64,000 bases of DNA, taken from contig NZ_JAOBTH010000027.1 of the NCBI RefSeq assembly GCF_025215075.1, positions 248,001-312,000 of the forward strand, given 5' to 3'. Shown piece after piece: positions 53,995 through 62,444 of this stretch (positions are counted from its first letter, which is position 1; each line of letters starts with the position of its first letter). Both the position numbers and the translations under genes were made by a program. The notes under the pieces were generated by a model. That model saw nothing but the letters and a program-made list of their open reading frames with translations, ran no database searches and was not told where the DNA came from. This DNA comes from Tenacibaculum haliotis. GTDB taxonomy: Bacteria; Bacteroidota; Bacteroidia; Flavobacteriales; Flavobacteriaceae.

Positions 53995-54888
53995 TTACAA
54001 TGTTTTTAACAATGATACTACTGATGGATATAGAGAAATATCAGCTTCAAAATCAATTTCTTTTACTTTTAAAGTTTTACTACCAACAGCAATTAATCTA
54101 TGTTCTGTTCCCTTAATAATATCATTAATTTCCTGAAAATAACTTACAATCTTGTCATCATAAGGTTGAACAGTTAATGATGTTATAAAGCAAATTTTAG
54201 TATCACTTTCAAAAAAATAATCAAGATTACTTAATGGCAAGCTTTGCCCTAGATAGATTGTTGAATTTCCCCTTAAAACAAGCTCATAGTTTAAATACAT
54301 CAACCCAAGCTCGTGTATCTCATTTTCTGGCAAAAATAAAACATAAGTAGTCTCTGAATTAATGACAGAATACTCTAATTTCTCTGTGTTAATTTGAATT
54401 TTTTGTGCAATTAAATTAGCAATAAAATGCTCATGTGAAGGCAACAATGTATCAGTTTGCCACAATAAGCCTATATGCCCTAAAAAAGGGATAAAAACAT
54501 CCTTAAAAATCTCTCTAAATGTTTTTTTATTTAACAGCTTATTATACGTGCTATTAAACAAGACTTTATCAAACTGAAACATAGAGAGCTTAAACGAATT
54601 AATAGCCTCATCATCAACAGCCACTTTAAATGCCAACTCTCTTGCCTTAACAATAATCGTTTCATTAGACATTTCAGCTATTTTAGAAATCTTATGATTA
54701 TTTATATTTAACAAAACAACATTTAATAATTTCTGTAAATTATCTGATGAATAATATCGAATATTAGTATCTGTTCTTTCTGGCGATAATAACCCATATC
54801 GTTTCTCCCAAATACGAATAGTATGTGCTTTTACTCCTGAAATATTTTCAAGATCTTTAATTGTAAAAGAATTTTTAATATTGTTCAA
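53995..54888 (-). CDS. CarH/LitR-type MerR regulator, predicted B12-dependent photoreceptor
   Basis: The 297-residue protein has an N-terminal MerR helix-turn-helix (FTIKDLENISGVKAHTIRIW, about 8-27), a helical bundle and a C-terminal cobalamin-binding-like domain. Trp143 is followed by nine residues and then Glu153-His154 (W-x9-EH), the CarH motif whose His is the upper axial ligand of adenosylcobalamin. Glu190-x-His192-x-x-Gly195 matches the lower-ligand motif. CarH represses carotenoid genes in the dark and releases DNA in light. It is directly upstream of the carotenoid operon, same strand, with its own promoter. Cobalamin binding is inferred from motifs. Confidence 0.9.
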   Translation of the reverse strand: MNNIKNSFTIKDLENISGVKAHTIRIWEKRYGLLSPERTDTNIRYYSSDNLQKLLNVVLLNINNHKISKIAEMSNETIIVKARELAFKVAVDDEAINSFKLSMFQFDKVLFNSTYNKLLNKKTFREIFKDVFIPFLGHIGLLWQTDTLLPSHEHFIANLIAQKIQINTEKLEYSVINSETTYVLFLPENEIHELGLMYLNYELVLRGNSTIYLGQSLPLSNLDYFFESDTKICFITSLTVQPYDDKIVSYFQEINDIIKGTEHRLIAVGSKTLKVKEIDFEADISLYPSVVSLLKTL

Positions 54889-54909
54889 TTTATACCTCTT
54901 TTAATTAAA

Positions 54910-54917
54910 CAAAGATA
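54910..54917 (-). promoter_or_regulatory. -7 promoter element of the CarH-like gene
   Basis: TATCTTTG on the minus strand, 21 bases before ATG 54888, fits TAnnTTTG. Confidence 0.65.
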
Positions 54918-54968
54918 TCTTTTTTATCTCAAAAAAAGTTTACTAATTATTGCTAACGATTTTATCTT

Positions 54969-54976
54969 TATTTTTG
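54969..54976 (+). promoter_or_regulatory. -7 promoter element of the GSCFA gene
   Basis: TATTTTTG on the plus strand, 22 bases before ATG 54999, divergent from the CarH-like gene. Confidence 0.55.
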
Positions 54977-54998
54977 AACTGAATTTTATCTTGCATCA

Positions 54999-55952
54999 AT
55001 GATTCTTCACACTCAAATTCCTTTAAAAAAACAACAATTACATCAAATTAACTACAACTCGAAATTCTTGTTATTGGGTTCTTGTTTTTCAGAAAATATT
55101 GGAAATAAATTAGCGTATTACAAATTTCAATCCGCAGTAAATCCGTTTGGTATTTTATTTCAACCTAAAGCGATTGAAACACTAATTACAAATGCTATCA
55201 ATCAGAAAAAATATAGTGATGAAGACATTTTTTTTCATAACGAACGCTGGCATAATTTTGAAGCACATTCTTCCTTAAGTTCTACGGATAAAAACGAAAT
55301 AACAAACAATTTAAATACTGCCAATACAGCAACACTTAACTATTTAAAAAAATCGACTCATATTGTAATAACATTGGGGACTTCATGGGTATATCGCTAC
55401 ATTGAAACGGATACTATTGTTGCCAATTGTCATAAAATTCCACAAAAAAAATTTTTAAAAGAAATTTTATCTGTCGAAGAAATTACGGAAAGTTTAGAAG
55501 CGATTATCGCCTTAATTAAAACAACAAACAACAAGGTTTCTATCATTTTTACCGTTTCGCCAGTTCGTCATTTAAAAGATGGTTTTATAGAAAATCAACG
55601 TAGTAAGGCGCATTTACTTTCGGCGATTCATCAAATTATTGAACCTCGAAATAACACGCATTATTTTCCTTCATATGAAATTATGATGGATGAATTACGA
55701 GATTATCGTTTCTATGCAGAAGATATGATTCACCCGAATAAAACAGCAATTGATTATATTTGGGAACGTTTTTCTGAAGTTTGGATTTCTGAAGAGACTC
55801 AACAAACCATGAAAGATGTAGCAACTATTCAGAAAGGATTAACGCATCGTTCTTTCAATCCTACTTCTGAAGCGCATTTAAAATTTTTAAAAAACCTTCA
55901 ACAAAAAAAGGAAACACTTGAAAAAGCATTTCCTTTTATGAAATTTTTATGA
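54999..55952 (+). CDS. GSCFA-domain protein
   Basis: The 317-residue soluble protein has the family's LLGSCFSENIG motif near residue 27, then NPFGILFQP and YMIHPNKTAIDYIWERF-like ending (seen as EDMIHPNKTAIDYIW). The GSC and DxxHP motifs match a GDSL/SGNH-hydrolase-like fold; the Ser and His could be catalytic. Substrate is unknown. It is a single-gene unit divergent from the CarH-like gene. Confidence 0.88.
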   Translation: MILHTQIPLKKQQLHQINYNSKFLLLGSCFSENIGNKLAYYKFQSAVNPFGILFQPKAIETLITNAINQKKYSDEDIFFHNERWHNFEAHSSLSSTDKNEITNNLNTANTATLNYLKKSTHIVITLGTSWVYRYIETDTIVANCHKIPQKKFLKEILSVEEITESLEAIIALIKTTNNKVSIIFTVSPVRHLKDGFIENQRSKAHLLSAIHQIIEPRNNTHYFPSYEIMMDELRDYRFYAEDMIHPNKTAIDYIWERFSEVWISEETQQTMKDVATIQKGLTHRSFNPTSEAHLKFLKNLQQKKETLEKAFPFMKFL

Positions 55953-55973
55953 TTATCCGTACTAAAATGTAAT

Positions 55974-56054
55974 CGTCAACCTGAGCTCGTCTCAGCCTCT
56001 CATCAAAAATCACTATGTATTATAATGAGATTCCGAAATAAATTCGGAATGACG
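55974..56054. repeat. REP-like composite palindromic element, copy B
   Basis: Bounded by CGTCA (55974-55978) and TGACG (56050-56054), it contains the palindromes CTGAGCTCGTCTCAG and ATTCCGAAATAAATTCGGAAT-like arms, plus a CTCAT/ATGAG pair. It lies between convergent genes, like copy A at 41814. Confidence 0.55.
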
Positions 56055-56102
56055 TTGAAATTATATTTTTTACTTAAAACGGAAATTCAATATGTTTTTT
56101 AG

Positions 56103-56417
56103 TTATTTAACCAAATACTGATCTACATTTTGCCAAGGCCCACCGTTAATCACATCAATTCCTTGATTTGCTAAAAACTGCATTGCTTGTCCGCTTCTTC
56201 CGCCACTTTTACAAACCGCAATTACTGGTTTATTCCAAGATTTAATCTCCTCTACATTTACGGGTATTACAGTTAAAACAATATGTTTTGCTCCTTCAGA
56301 ATGCCCTTCGTTCCACTCAGCTAAAGTACGTACATCTAAAACTACTGCATCTTTATCTAAATATTCTTGTATTTCGTTTGCCATGTTTTTCTTTCTAAAT
56401 AAATTAAATAATCCCAT
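56103..56417 (-). CDS. Rhodanese-like domain protein
   Basis: ATG 56417 is chosen; the frame extends upstream into the phenylalanine hydroxylase end without need. The 104-residue protein is one rhodanese domain: VVLDVRTLAEWNEGHSEGAKHI and the active-site loop AVCKSGGRSGQAM with catalytic Cys. It transfers sulfane sulfur or acts as a small sulfur carrier. It overlaps nothing essential and lies 13 bases after the hydroxylase stop. Confidence 0.9.
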   Translation of the reverse strand: MGLFNLFRKKNMANEIQEYLDKDAVVLDVRTLAEWNEGHSEGAKHIVLTVIPVNVEEIKSWNKPVIAVCKSGGRSGQAMQFLANQGIDVINGGPWQNVDQYLVK

Positions 56418-56430
56418 CCGTTTGCTATTA

Positions 56431-58173
56431 TTAAGACAACAAATGTAATCCGTTTTCAATTAAAGTTCTGTAACTCTTGTTACTTTTTAAACTTGTTAAA
56501 TATTCTTTAAGTTCTGTTTTCACTTTAAAATTTTGCTTTAAAGCCAATTCATACAATTCTAAAGACAACAACCAATCCTCTTTAAAATCGTTTTTTAGTT
56601 TTGTAAAAACTACTGATATTTCTTTTTCTGAAACCTCAGCAGCATTTCTCATTTTTCTCACTTCATCATATAACCTATATAATTCTTTTTGCGAAGAAGT
56701 ATATGCTATTTTATGTGTTTTTGTTTCTGATACTTTCCCTAAGTTCTCGAAAGAAGCTACATCCGCAGGTCCTGAATATGCAGAAACCACTTCTTTACCA
56801 ATTGCCATGTCATAAATTCCCCATGCTGGTTGAAATAAGACTTGCTCTTTATAAGTAACTGTGCAATTTTTTAAAGAAACTATTAGAATTTTACCTCTTA
56901 AATCACGAGTACCTGTAATTACTTTTCCTTTTACAACTACACCACTTTCAAACTCTAGCATTAAATCTTCGCCTTCATAAATTCCGTATGCTTTTAAATC
57001 ACGCGGACTCATGTCTTCAATATGTAAATTGATCCCTTTTAATTTCCCTACTGGACATCCAAAACCTTCGGCGTGGTATGTAATTCCATGCCCTATCAAT
57101 TCTTTATCTCTATTTGCTAAAGCTGTTGGACCTGTAGTTTGCATATACGCCACTTTCCCTTTTGCATCTTCAATTACATTTGTAAATATTCCTGACACTT
57201 GAATTCCTGTGCTTAGTTCTATGGTTCCTAAATTGTTAGAATCAATTAATTTTTGAACCCCTTTTAAACCACCTGTTCTAAGCGCCATTGTATTTGCAAA
57301 TTCATTTAAAACCATGCTTAAATGTGCAAAATTAGGCGTTACAAATAATTGCGGTTGTGGTTTTGTTATATCAAAACTCATATTTGCAGCATCAACAGAA
57401 TAGGCTACTTTTTTAACCTCTTCTTTCATACACCACATACTTTCTCCTATTGATGACAATAAGCCTGCTCCGTATATCTTCGGATCATCGAGTTCACCAA
57501 TTAAACCATACTCAACAGTCCACCAGTGTAAGTTTCTTATTTGTGCCATTTCTGACAATTCACCCATATTATCTTGCAGCCACTCTACTTTTTCTTGAGC
57601 TTCATTAATTTCTTTTTCTGTTGAATTTGGATTCTCTTTTAAAATAGATAATAATCTAATTGCCTCATACATTTCATAATCTTTCGATGATGAAATTGCC
57701 TTAGATCCTATTTCTCCAAATCGACGCAAATATTCAGAATATTCAGGATTTGCTATAATTGGCGCATGCCCAGCAGCTTCATGAATAATATCTGGCGCAG
57801 GTGTATATTCGATATGATTTATGGTTCGCATATCCGAAGCAATTACCAATACATTATAGGCTTGAAACTCCATGAATGCATTTGGCGGAATAAAACCATC
57901 AACCGAAACTGCAGCCCAACCGATTTCTTTTAAAATACGATTCATGCCTTCCATATAAGGAATCGTTTCTAAAGAAACACCTGTTTTTTCTAATCCTTTT
58001 AAATAAGAAGTATGAGCAACTTTACCTAAATAATCAACATTCATACGCATTACATAACGCCAAACTGCTTGATTTTGGGCTGTATATTCGTGGTACGGTT
58101 GTTTAACTACAAATTTATGTAAGTGTTTCGGTAATTTTTTAGTTACTTCATTTAACTCAAAATGAGATTCCAT
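56431..58173 (-). CDS. phhA: Phenylalanine 4-monooxygenase
   Basis: The 580-residue protein hydroxylates phenylalanine to tyrosine with tetrahydrobiopterin. The catalytic domain is in the first ~300 residues, with the iron ligands in PDIIHEAAGHAP and a Glu further on (WWTVEYGLIGE). The C-terminal ~280 residues are an extension seen in Bacteroidetes long forms and not in the ~270-residue proteobacterial enzyme. Its role there is not established. Confidence 0.92.
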   Translation of the reverse strand: MESHFELNEVTKKLPKHLHKFVVKQPYHEYTAQNQAVWRYVMRMNVDYLGKVAHTSYLKGLEKTGVSLETIPYMEGMNRILKEIGWAAVSVDGFIPPNAFMEFQAYNVLVIASDMRTINHIEYTPAPDIIHEAAGHAPIIANPEYSEYLRRFGEIGSKAISSSKDYEMYEAIRLLSILKENPNSTEKEINEAQEKVEWLQDNMGELSEMAQIRNLHWWTVEYGLIGELDDPKIYGAGLLSSIGESMWCMKEEVKKVAYSVDAANMSFDITKPQPQLFVTPNFAHLSMVLNEFANTMALRTGGLKGVQKLIDSNNLGTIELSTGIQVSGIFTNVIEDAKGKVAYMQTTGPTALANRDKELIGHGITYHAEGFGCPVGKLKGINLHIEDMSPRDLKAYGIYEGEDLMLEFESGVVVKGKVITGTRDLRGKILIVSLKNCTVTYKEQVLFQPAWGIYDMAIGKEVVSAYSGPADVASFENLGKVSETKTHKIAYTSSQKELYRLYDEVRKMRNAAEVSEKEISVVFTKLKNDFKEDWLLSLELYELALKQNFKVKTELKEYLTSLKSNKSYRTLIENGLHLLS

Positions 58174-58283
58174 ATTGTTGTTTGTTTTGCTTGGTAAATT
58201 TAAGTTTTTTATAGTTCACAAAAAATCGATATTCGTTAAATTATATATTTTGTACATTTACTTTTATCCTAAAAATAAAAACT

Positions 58284-59057
58284 ATGAGAAATCGCGGGAG
58301 TTTAAAAATTAGACTTTTAATTGGTGCTGCCATTGCACTCTTCGCTTTAATAAAATATTGTGCTAGTTCTGAAACGAATCCGTACACTGGAAAAACACAA
58401 CATATTGCTATTTCTCCAAAACAAGAAATTGCGATTGGGTTAAGCAGTGCACCGCAAATGACACAACAACATGGTGGCTTATATCCGAGTCAAAAATACC
58501 AAGACTTGGTAGATCACGTTGGTAAAAAATTACTTAAAAATAGTATTGCTAAAAACTCTGGTTATCCATTCGATTTCCATTTACTAAAAGATGAACGAAC
58601 TATTAATGCTTTTGCATTGCCTGGCGGACAAGTATTTATCACTTTCGCATTATTTTCTAAGCTAAAAAACGAAGATCAATTGGCAGGGGTTTTAGGTCAT
58701 GAAATTGGTCATGTTATTGGGCGTCATTCGGCTGCTCGCATGGCAAAACAAGATTTAACGCAAGGCTTACTTTCTGGTGCCTCGGTTGGTTTTGACCCTA
58801 GTACCGCGCAGGGAATGACATCTATTGCAAATGTTGTTAATATGAAATATGGTAGAGATGATGAATTAGAAAGTGATGATTTAGGTGTTAAATTAATGGT
58901 AGATGCTGGGTACAATCCTGAAAGTTTAATTGGCGTGATGGAAATTTTAAAACAAGCTGCTGGACCTAACAGAACTCCAGAATTTCAAAGCACACATCCA
59001 GATCCTGAAAATAGGATCGAAAAAATTAACGAAGCTATTCGTAAATACAGAAAATAA
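58284..59057 (+). CDS. M48-family metallopeptidase, membrane-anchored
   Basis: The 257-residue protein has an N-terminal hydrophobic segment (about 10-25) followed by CASSET, so it may be a lipoprotein (Cys27) or a signal-anchored protein. The peptidase domain has VLGHEIGHVIGRHSAARMA (zinc motif HEIGH) and the third ligand in DDELESDDLG. It resembles the YggG/LoiP and BepA-type periplasmic proteases, which handle misfolded envelope proteins. It is unlike the soluble M48-TerB protein at 25948. Confidence 0.9.
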   Translation: MRNRGSLKIRLLIGAAIALFALIKYCASSETNPYTGKTQHIAISPKQEIAIGLSSAPQMTQQHGGLYPSQKYQDLVDHVGKKLLKNSIAKNSGYPFDFHLLKDERTINAFALPGGQVFITFALFSKLKNEDQLAGVLGHEIGHVIGRHSAARMAKQDLTQGLLSGASVGFDPSTAQGMTSIANVVNMKYGRDDELESDDLGVKLMVDAGYNPESLIGVMEILKQAAGPNRTPEFQSTHPDPENRIEKINEAIRKYRK

Positions 59058-59083
59058 TTGCGATAATACTACATAATAAAATT

Positions 59084-59116
59084 AGACCTCACAGGTTTTA
59101 AAAACCTGTGAGGTCT
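59084..59116 (+). terminator. Terminator of the M48 peptidase gene
   Basis: A perfect 16-bp stem (59084-59099 with 59101-59116, core GACCTCACAGG) is followed by a T run. Confidence 0.85.
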
Positions 59117-59172
59117 TTTTGATAAATTAAAAAAACACAAACTACTTTAGATTAAAATGAATAAACAACAAG

Positions 59173-59260
59173 TAAACTTAGCCCTGATTGAAGCATTTGT
59201 TTGAGCTCTTTTTTATTTTTCTTAAAAAAAGCGAGTGCAGAAAGCAGGAAACAGCTTCGC
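59173..59260 (+). ncRNA. Structured intergenic element, copy 2 (Flavo-1-like candidate)
   Basis: Same layout as copy 1 at 41612-41699: GCCCTGATTGAAGC start, T-rich then A-rich complementary arms around GAGCTC and GCGAG, and GCTTC at the end. The stem CCTG/CAGG replaces CCCG/CGGG of copy 1. It lies upstream of gpmI and downstream of the M48 terminator, on the plus strand. Confidence 0.55.
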
Positions 59261-59319
59261 CTTATATATAGGAAACAATCGATTTCGTTATTTTTTAAAA
59301 AAGAGGTAAAAATCTTTCT

Positions 59320-59327
59320 TACTTTTG
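59320..59327 (+). promoter_or_regulatory. -7 promoter element of gpmI
   Basis: TACTTTTG fits TAnnTTTG and lies 18 bases before ATG 59346. It overlaps the in-frame TTG at 59325, so that codon is not the start. Confidence 0.7.
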
Positions 59328-59345
59328 TTTTTCAACACACAACAA

Positions 59346-60863
59346 ATGAACAAGAAAGTAATTTTAATGATTCTTGATGGCTGGGGAATTACCCAAGACC
59401 CGAAAGTATCTGCCATATACAACGCCAAAACTCCTTTTATAAATTCGTTATATGATAAATTTCCGCACGCCGAATTACGTACCGATGGCGAACATGTAGG
59501 TTTACCCGAAGGACAAATGGGAAATTCGGAAGTTGGACACATGAATTTAGGTGCTGGTAGAATTGTATATCAAAACCTTGCTAAAATTAACAAAGCGATT
59601 GATGATGGTACTTTAGCCCAAGAAACGGAATTACTAAATGCTTTTGAATATGCTAAAAAAAATAATAAAAATGTTCATTTTTTAGGGTTGGTTTCTAATG
59701 GCGGTATTCATTCTCACATCAATCATTTAAAAGGATTGCTTAGTGCTGCTGACAATTATAATTTAAAAAATGTGTTTCTTCATGCTTTTACTGACGGACG
59801 AGATTGCGACCCAAAATCAGGAAAATTTTTTATCAATGACATTGAAGAACACATGCAAAAAACTATCGGAGAATTGGCTTCTATTACGGGTCGTTATTAT
59901 GCAATGGATCGTGATAATCGCTGGGAAAGAGTACAGTTAGCTTATGATGCTTTAATTAATGGTAAAGGTGATTTTTCTTCGGATGCTTCTCAAAGTATTC
60001 AAAACAGCTATAATGAATCGGTTACTGATGAATTTATCAAACCAATTATTATGGTTGATGAAAACAACCAACCTAAAGCAACCATTAAAGAAGATGATGT
60101 GGTTATCTTTTTTAATTTTAGAACCGACAGAGGTCGTGAACTAACCGAAGCTTTAAATCAAAAAGATTTTCCTGAACTAAACATGAAAAAAATACCATTG
60201 TATTTTGTTACCATGACAAATTATGATGAAACTTTTAATAATATTAAAGTTATTTACAATAGCGACAATATTGAAAATACCTTAGGAGAAGTTTTAGAAA
60301 CGGCAGGAAAAACACAAATTAGAATTGCTGAAACAGAAAAATATCCGCATGTAACATTTTTCTTTTCTGGTGGAAGAGAAAAAGAATTTAACGGTGAAAA
60401 ACGATTATTATGTCCATCACCAAAAGTAGCTACCTACGATTTACAACCAGAAATGAGTGCCTTTGAAATTCGTGATGCCATTGTGCCTGAGTTAAAAAAA
60501 GGAGCAGTAGATTTTGTGTGTTTAAACTTTGCCAACGGCGATATGGTTGGTCATACTGGTGTTTTTAAAGCAGCTGTAAAAGCTTGTGAAACTGTTGATA
60601 ATTGTGTAGAGAGTGTAATCACCAACGCTTTAGAAAACGATTACACCACTATTTTAATAGCCGATCATGGTAATTGCGAAACAATGATGAATCCTGACGG
60701 AACTCCTCATACCGCACACACCACAAACCCTGTACCTATGATTTTAATTGATAAAGAGTTAAAATCTATAAAAAATGGTGTTTTAGGTGATATTGCACCA
60801 ACTATTTTACGACTAATGAACGTAGAACAACCTAAAGAGATGACTCAAAACTCACTTATTTAA
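59346..60863 (+). CDS. gpmI: 2,3-bisphosphoglycerate-independent phosphoglycerate mutase
   Basis: GpmI interconverts 3- and 2-phosphoglycerate in glycolysis with two Mn ions. The start is ATG 59346 (MNKKVILMILDGWG), 505 residues, the family norm. Catalytic Ser lies in QMGNSEVGHMNLGAGR; metal motifs DGRDCDPKSG and NFANGDMVGHTG, then ADHGNCE, are present. Confidence 0.97.
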   Translation: MNKKVILMILDGWGITQDPKVSAIYNAKTPFINSLYDKFPHAELRTDGEHVGLPEGQMGNSEVGHMNLGAGRIVYQNLAKINKAIDDGTLAQETELLNAFEYAKKNNKNVHFLGLVSNGGIHSHINHLKGLLSAADNYNLKNVFLHAFTDGRDCDPKSGKFFINDIEEHMQKTIGELASITGRYYAMDRDNRWERVQLAYDALINGKGDFSSDASQSIQNSYNESVTDEFIKPIIMVDENNQPKATIKEDDVVIFFNFRTDRGRELTEALNQKDFPELNMKKIPLYFVTMTNYDETFNNIKVIYNSDNIENTLGEVLETAGKTQIRIAETEKYPHVTFFFSGGREKEFNGEKRLLCPSPKVATYDLQPEMSAFEIRDAIVPELKKGAVDFVCLNFANGDMVGHTGVFKAAVKACETVDNCVESVITNALENDYTTILIADHGNCETMMNPDGTPHTAHTTNPVPMILIDKELKSIKNGVLGDIAPTILRLMNVEQPKEMTQNSLI

Positions 60864-60873
60864 AATATTATTG

Positions 60874-61407
60874 ATGAAAAAAATTATTTACATATTAATT
60901 GCCTTATTTATTGTTTCATGTGCACCAATCCAAAAAAAAGCATCTGCTGTAAAAGATAAAGATGGTAACTTAGTTGGCATTGCTACTAAAAAAGATTTTC
61001 AACAAGAGCCTTACGCTTCTGAATGGTTTAATGACTTTTATAGTTATTATGAAGTAGACGAAAATATTACCAATCAATTAAAACCACATTTAAAAGACGT
61101 TACTATTAAAGGATTTATGGGAACCTGGTGTGGCGATAGCAAAAGAGAAATACCTAATTTTTACAAATTATTAGATAAATCTGAATTTAATTACAAAAAC
61201 TTAGAATTAGTAACCGTAAATCGCCAGAAAAAAGCAAACGGATTAGAAAAAGGATTTAATGTAATTAGAGTGCCAACCTTTATTTTTTATAAAGATGGTA
61301 AAGAAATTGGGCGTTTTGTAGAGCATGCTGTTGATAATAGTACGATTGAAGAAGATGTTTTAAAAATAATTTCTGGTAAACCATACACCCATCCATATCA
61401 AAAATAA
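60874..61407 (+). CDS. Thioredoxin-like lipoprotein
   Basis: ATG 60874 is chosen over TTG 60871, giving a lipoprotein signal (IVSCAP, Cys16). The 177-residue protein has a thioredoxin-like fold with GTWCGDSKRE, where the second Cys of a CxxC is replaced by Ser (CGDS), then FNVIRVPTFIFYKDGKEIG with the cis-Pro. With a single active-site Cys it may be a peroxidase-like or thiol-binding protein rather than a disulfide reductase. It follows gpmI by 10 bases and may be co-transcribed. Confidence 0.85.
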   Translation: MKKIIYILIALFIVSCAPIQKKASAVKDKDGNLVGIATKKDFQQEPYASEWFNDFYSYYEVDENITNQLKPHLKDVTIKGFMGTWCGDSKREIPNFYKLLDKSEFNYKNLELVTVNRQKKANGLEKGFNVIRVPTFIFYKDGKEIGRFVEHAVDNSTIEEDVLKIISGKPYTHPYQK

Positions 61408-61437
61408 CCGTAAATTTGCGCTTCAATATTTTTTAAG

Positions 61438-62241
61438 ATGATCATATCAAAAACTAGAGAGGAAATAGAAATTATGCGCGAAAGTGCATTAGTAGTATCA
61501 AGAACCTTAGGAATGCTTGCCAAAGAAGTAAAACCTGGAGTTACTACTTTACAACTTGATAAACTTGCCGAAGATTTTATTCGTGAGCAAGATGCTATTC
61601 CTGGTTTTTTAGGTTTGTATGATTTCCCGAACACACTTTGTATGAGTCCGAATTCACAAATTGTTCACGGAATTCCAAATAAAAACCCTTTACAAGAAGG
61701 TGACATTATTTCTATTGACTGTGGTGCTATTAAAAATGGTTTTTATGGCGATCATGCATATACTTTTGCTGTAGGTGAAATTGCAGCCGAAACAAAAAAA
61801 CTTTTAGACGTTACAAGAGAGAGTTTATATGTTGGTATTCGTGAACTAAAAGTTGGTAATCGTGTTGGTGATGTTGGTTTTGCTATTCAAAATTTTACTG
61901 AAAAACATGGCTACGGAGTCGTTCGTGAATTGGTTGGTCATGGTTTAGGGCGCGTAATGCACGAAGATCCTGAAATGCCAAATTATGGTCGTAGAGGTCG
62001 TGGTAAAAAATTTATTGAAGGGATGGTGGTTGCCATCGAACCTATGACAAACTTAGGTACTCATAAAATACTACAACATAACGACGGTTGGACAATTACT
62101 ACTTTAGACGGTAAACCTTCTGCTCATTTTGAACATGATGTTGCTATTGTTAATGGGAAACCTGAATTACTTTCTACATTTAAATATGTACACGAAGCCC
62201 TAGGTATTGAAACTAACGAAGAAGACGAATTTAGAGCTTAA
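61438..62241 (+). CDS. map: Methionine aminopeptidase, type I
   Basis: Map removes the N-terminal Met from new proteins. The 267-residue protein has the metal-site motifs DCGAIKNGFYGDHAYTFAV, VGHGLGRVMHEDP, AIEPM and FEHDVAI and no extension. It is followed 5 bases later by a small membrane protein. Confidence 0.96.
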   Translation: MIISKTREEIEIMRESALVVSRTLGMLAKEVKPGVTTLQLDKLAEDFIREQDAIPGFLGLYDFPNTLCMSPNSQIVHGIPNKNPLQEGDIISIDCGAIKNGFYGDHAYTFAVGEIAAETKKLLDVTRESLYVGIRELKVGNRVGDVGFAIQNFTEKHGYGVVRELVGHGLGRVMHEDPEMPNYGRRGRGKKFIEGMVVAIEPMTNLGTHKILQHNDGWTITTLDGKPSAHFEHDVAIVNGKPELLSTFKYVHEALGIETNEEDEFRA

Positions 62242-62246
62242 TAATT

Positions 62247-62444
62247 ATGAAGTTAAAATACATCATAACACTTTTTGTAATCGGAATTATTTTAATTACT
62301 CTTGGAGCATTATTTAAAGTGATGCACTTAATGGGCGGCTCACAATTATTAACCGCAGGAACAGTTTTACAAATAATTGCTTTCATTTTATTTATCATAA
62401 AATTGTTTACCAACAAAAAATTTAAAGACACTTTAAATCAATAA
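62247..62444 (+). CDS. GldL-like small membrane protein
   Basis: The 65-residue protein is mostly two membrane helices (about 5-25 and 35-52) with a short basic tail. The ITLGALFKVMHLMGG stretch recalls the N-terminal pair of helices of gliding-motility GldL, but the cytoplasmic part is absent. A role in gliding is not implied. It lies between map and a methyltransferase. Confidence 0.7.
   Translation: MKLKYIITLFVIGIILITLGALFKVMHLMGGSQLLTAGTVLQIIAFILFIIKLFTNKKFKDTLNQ

Noticed and set aside
59325-59345. Upstream TTG start of gpmI
   Set aside because: It lies inside the -7 element; ATG 59346 gives the normal N-terminus.
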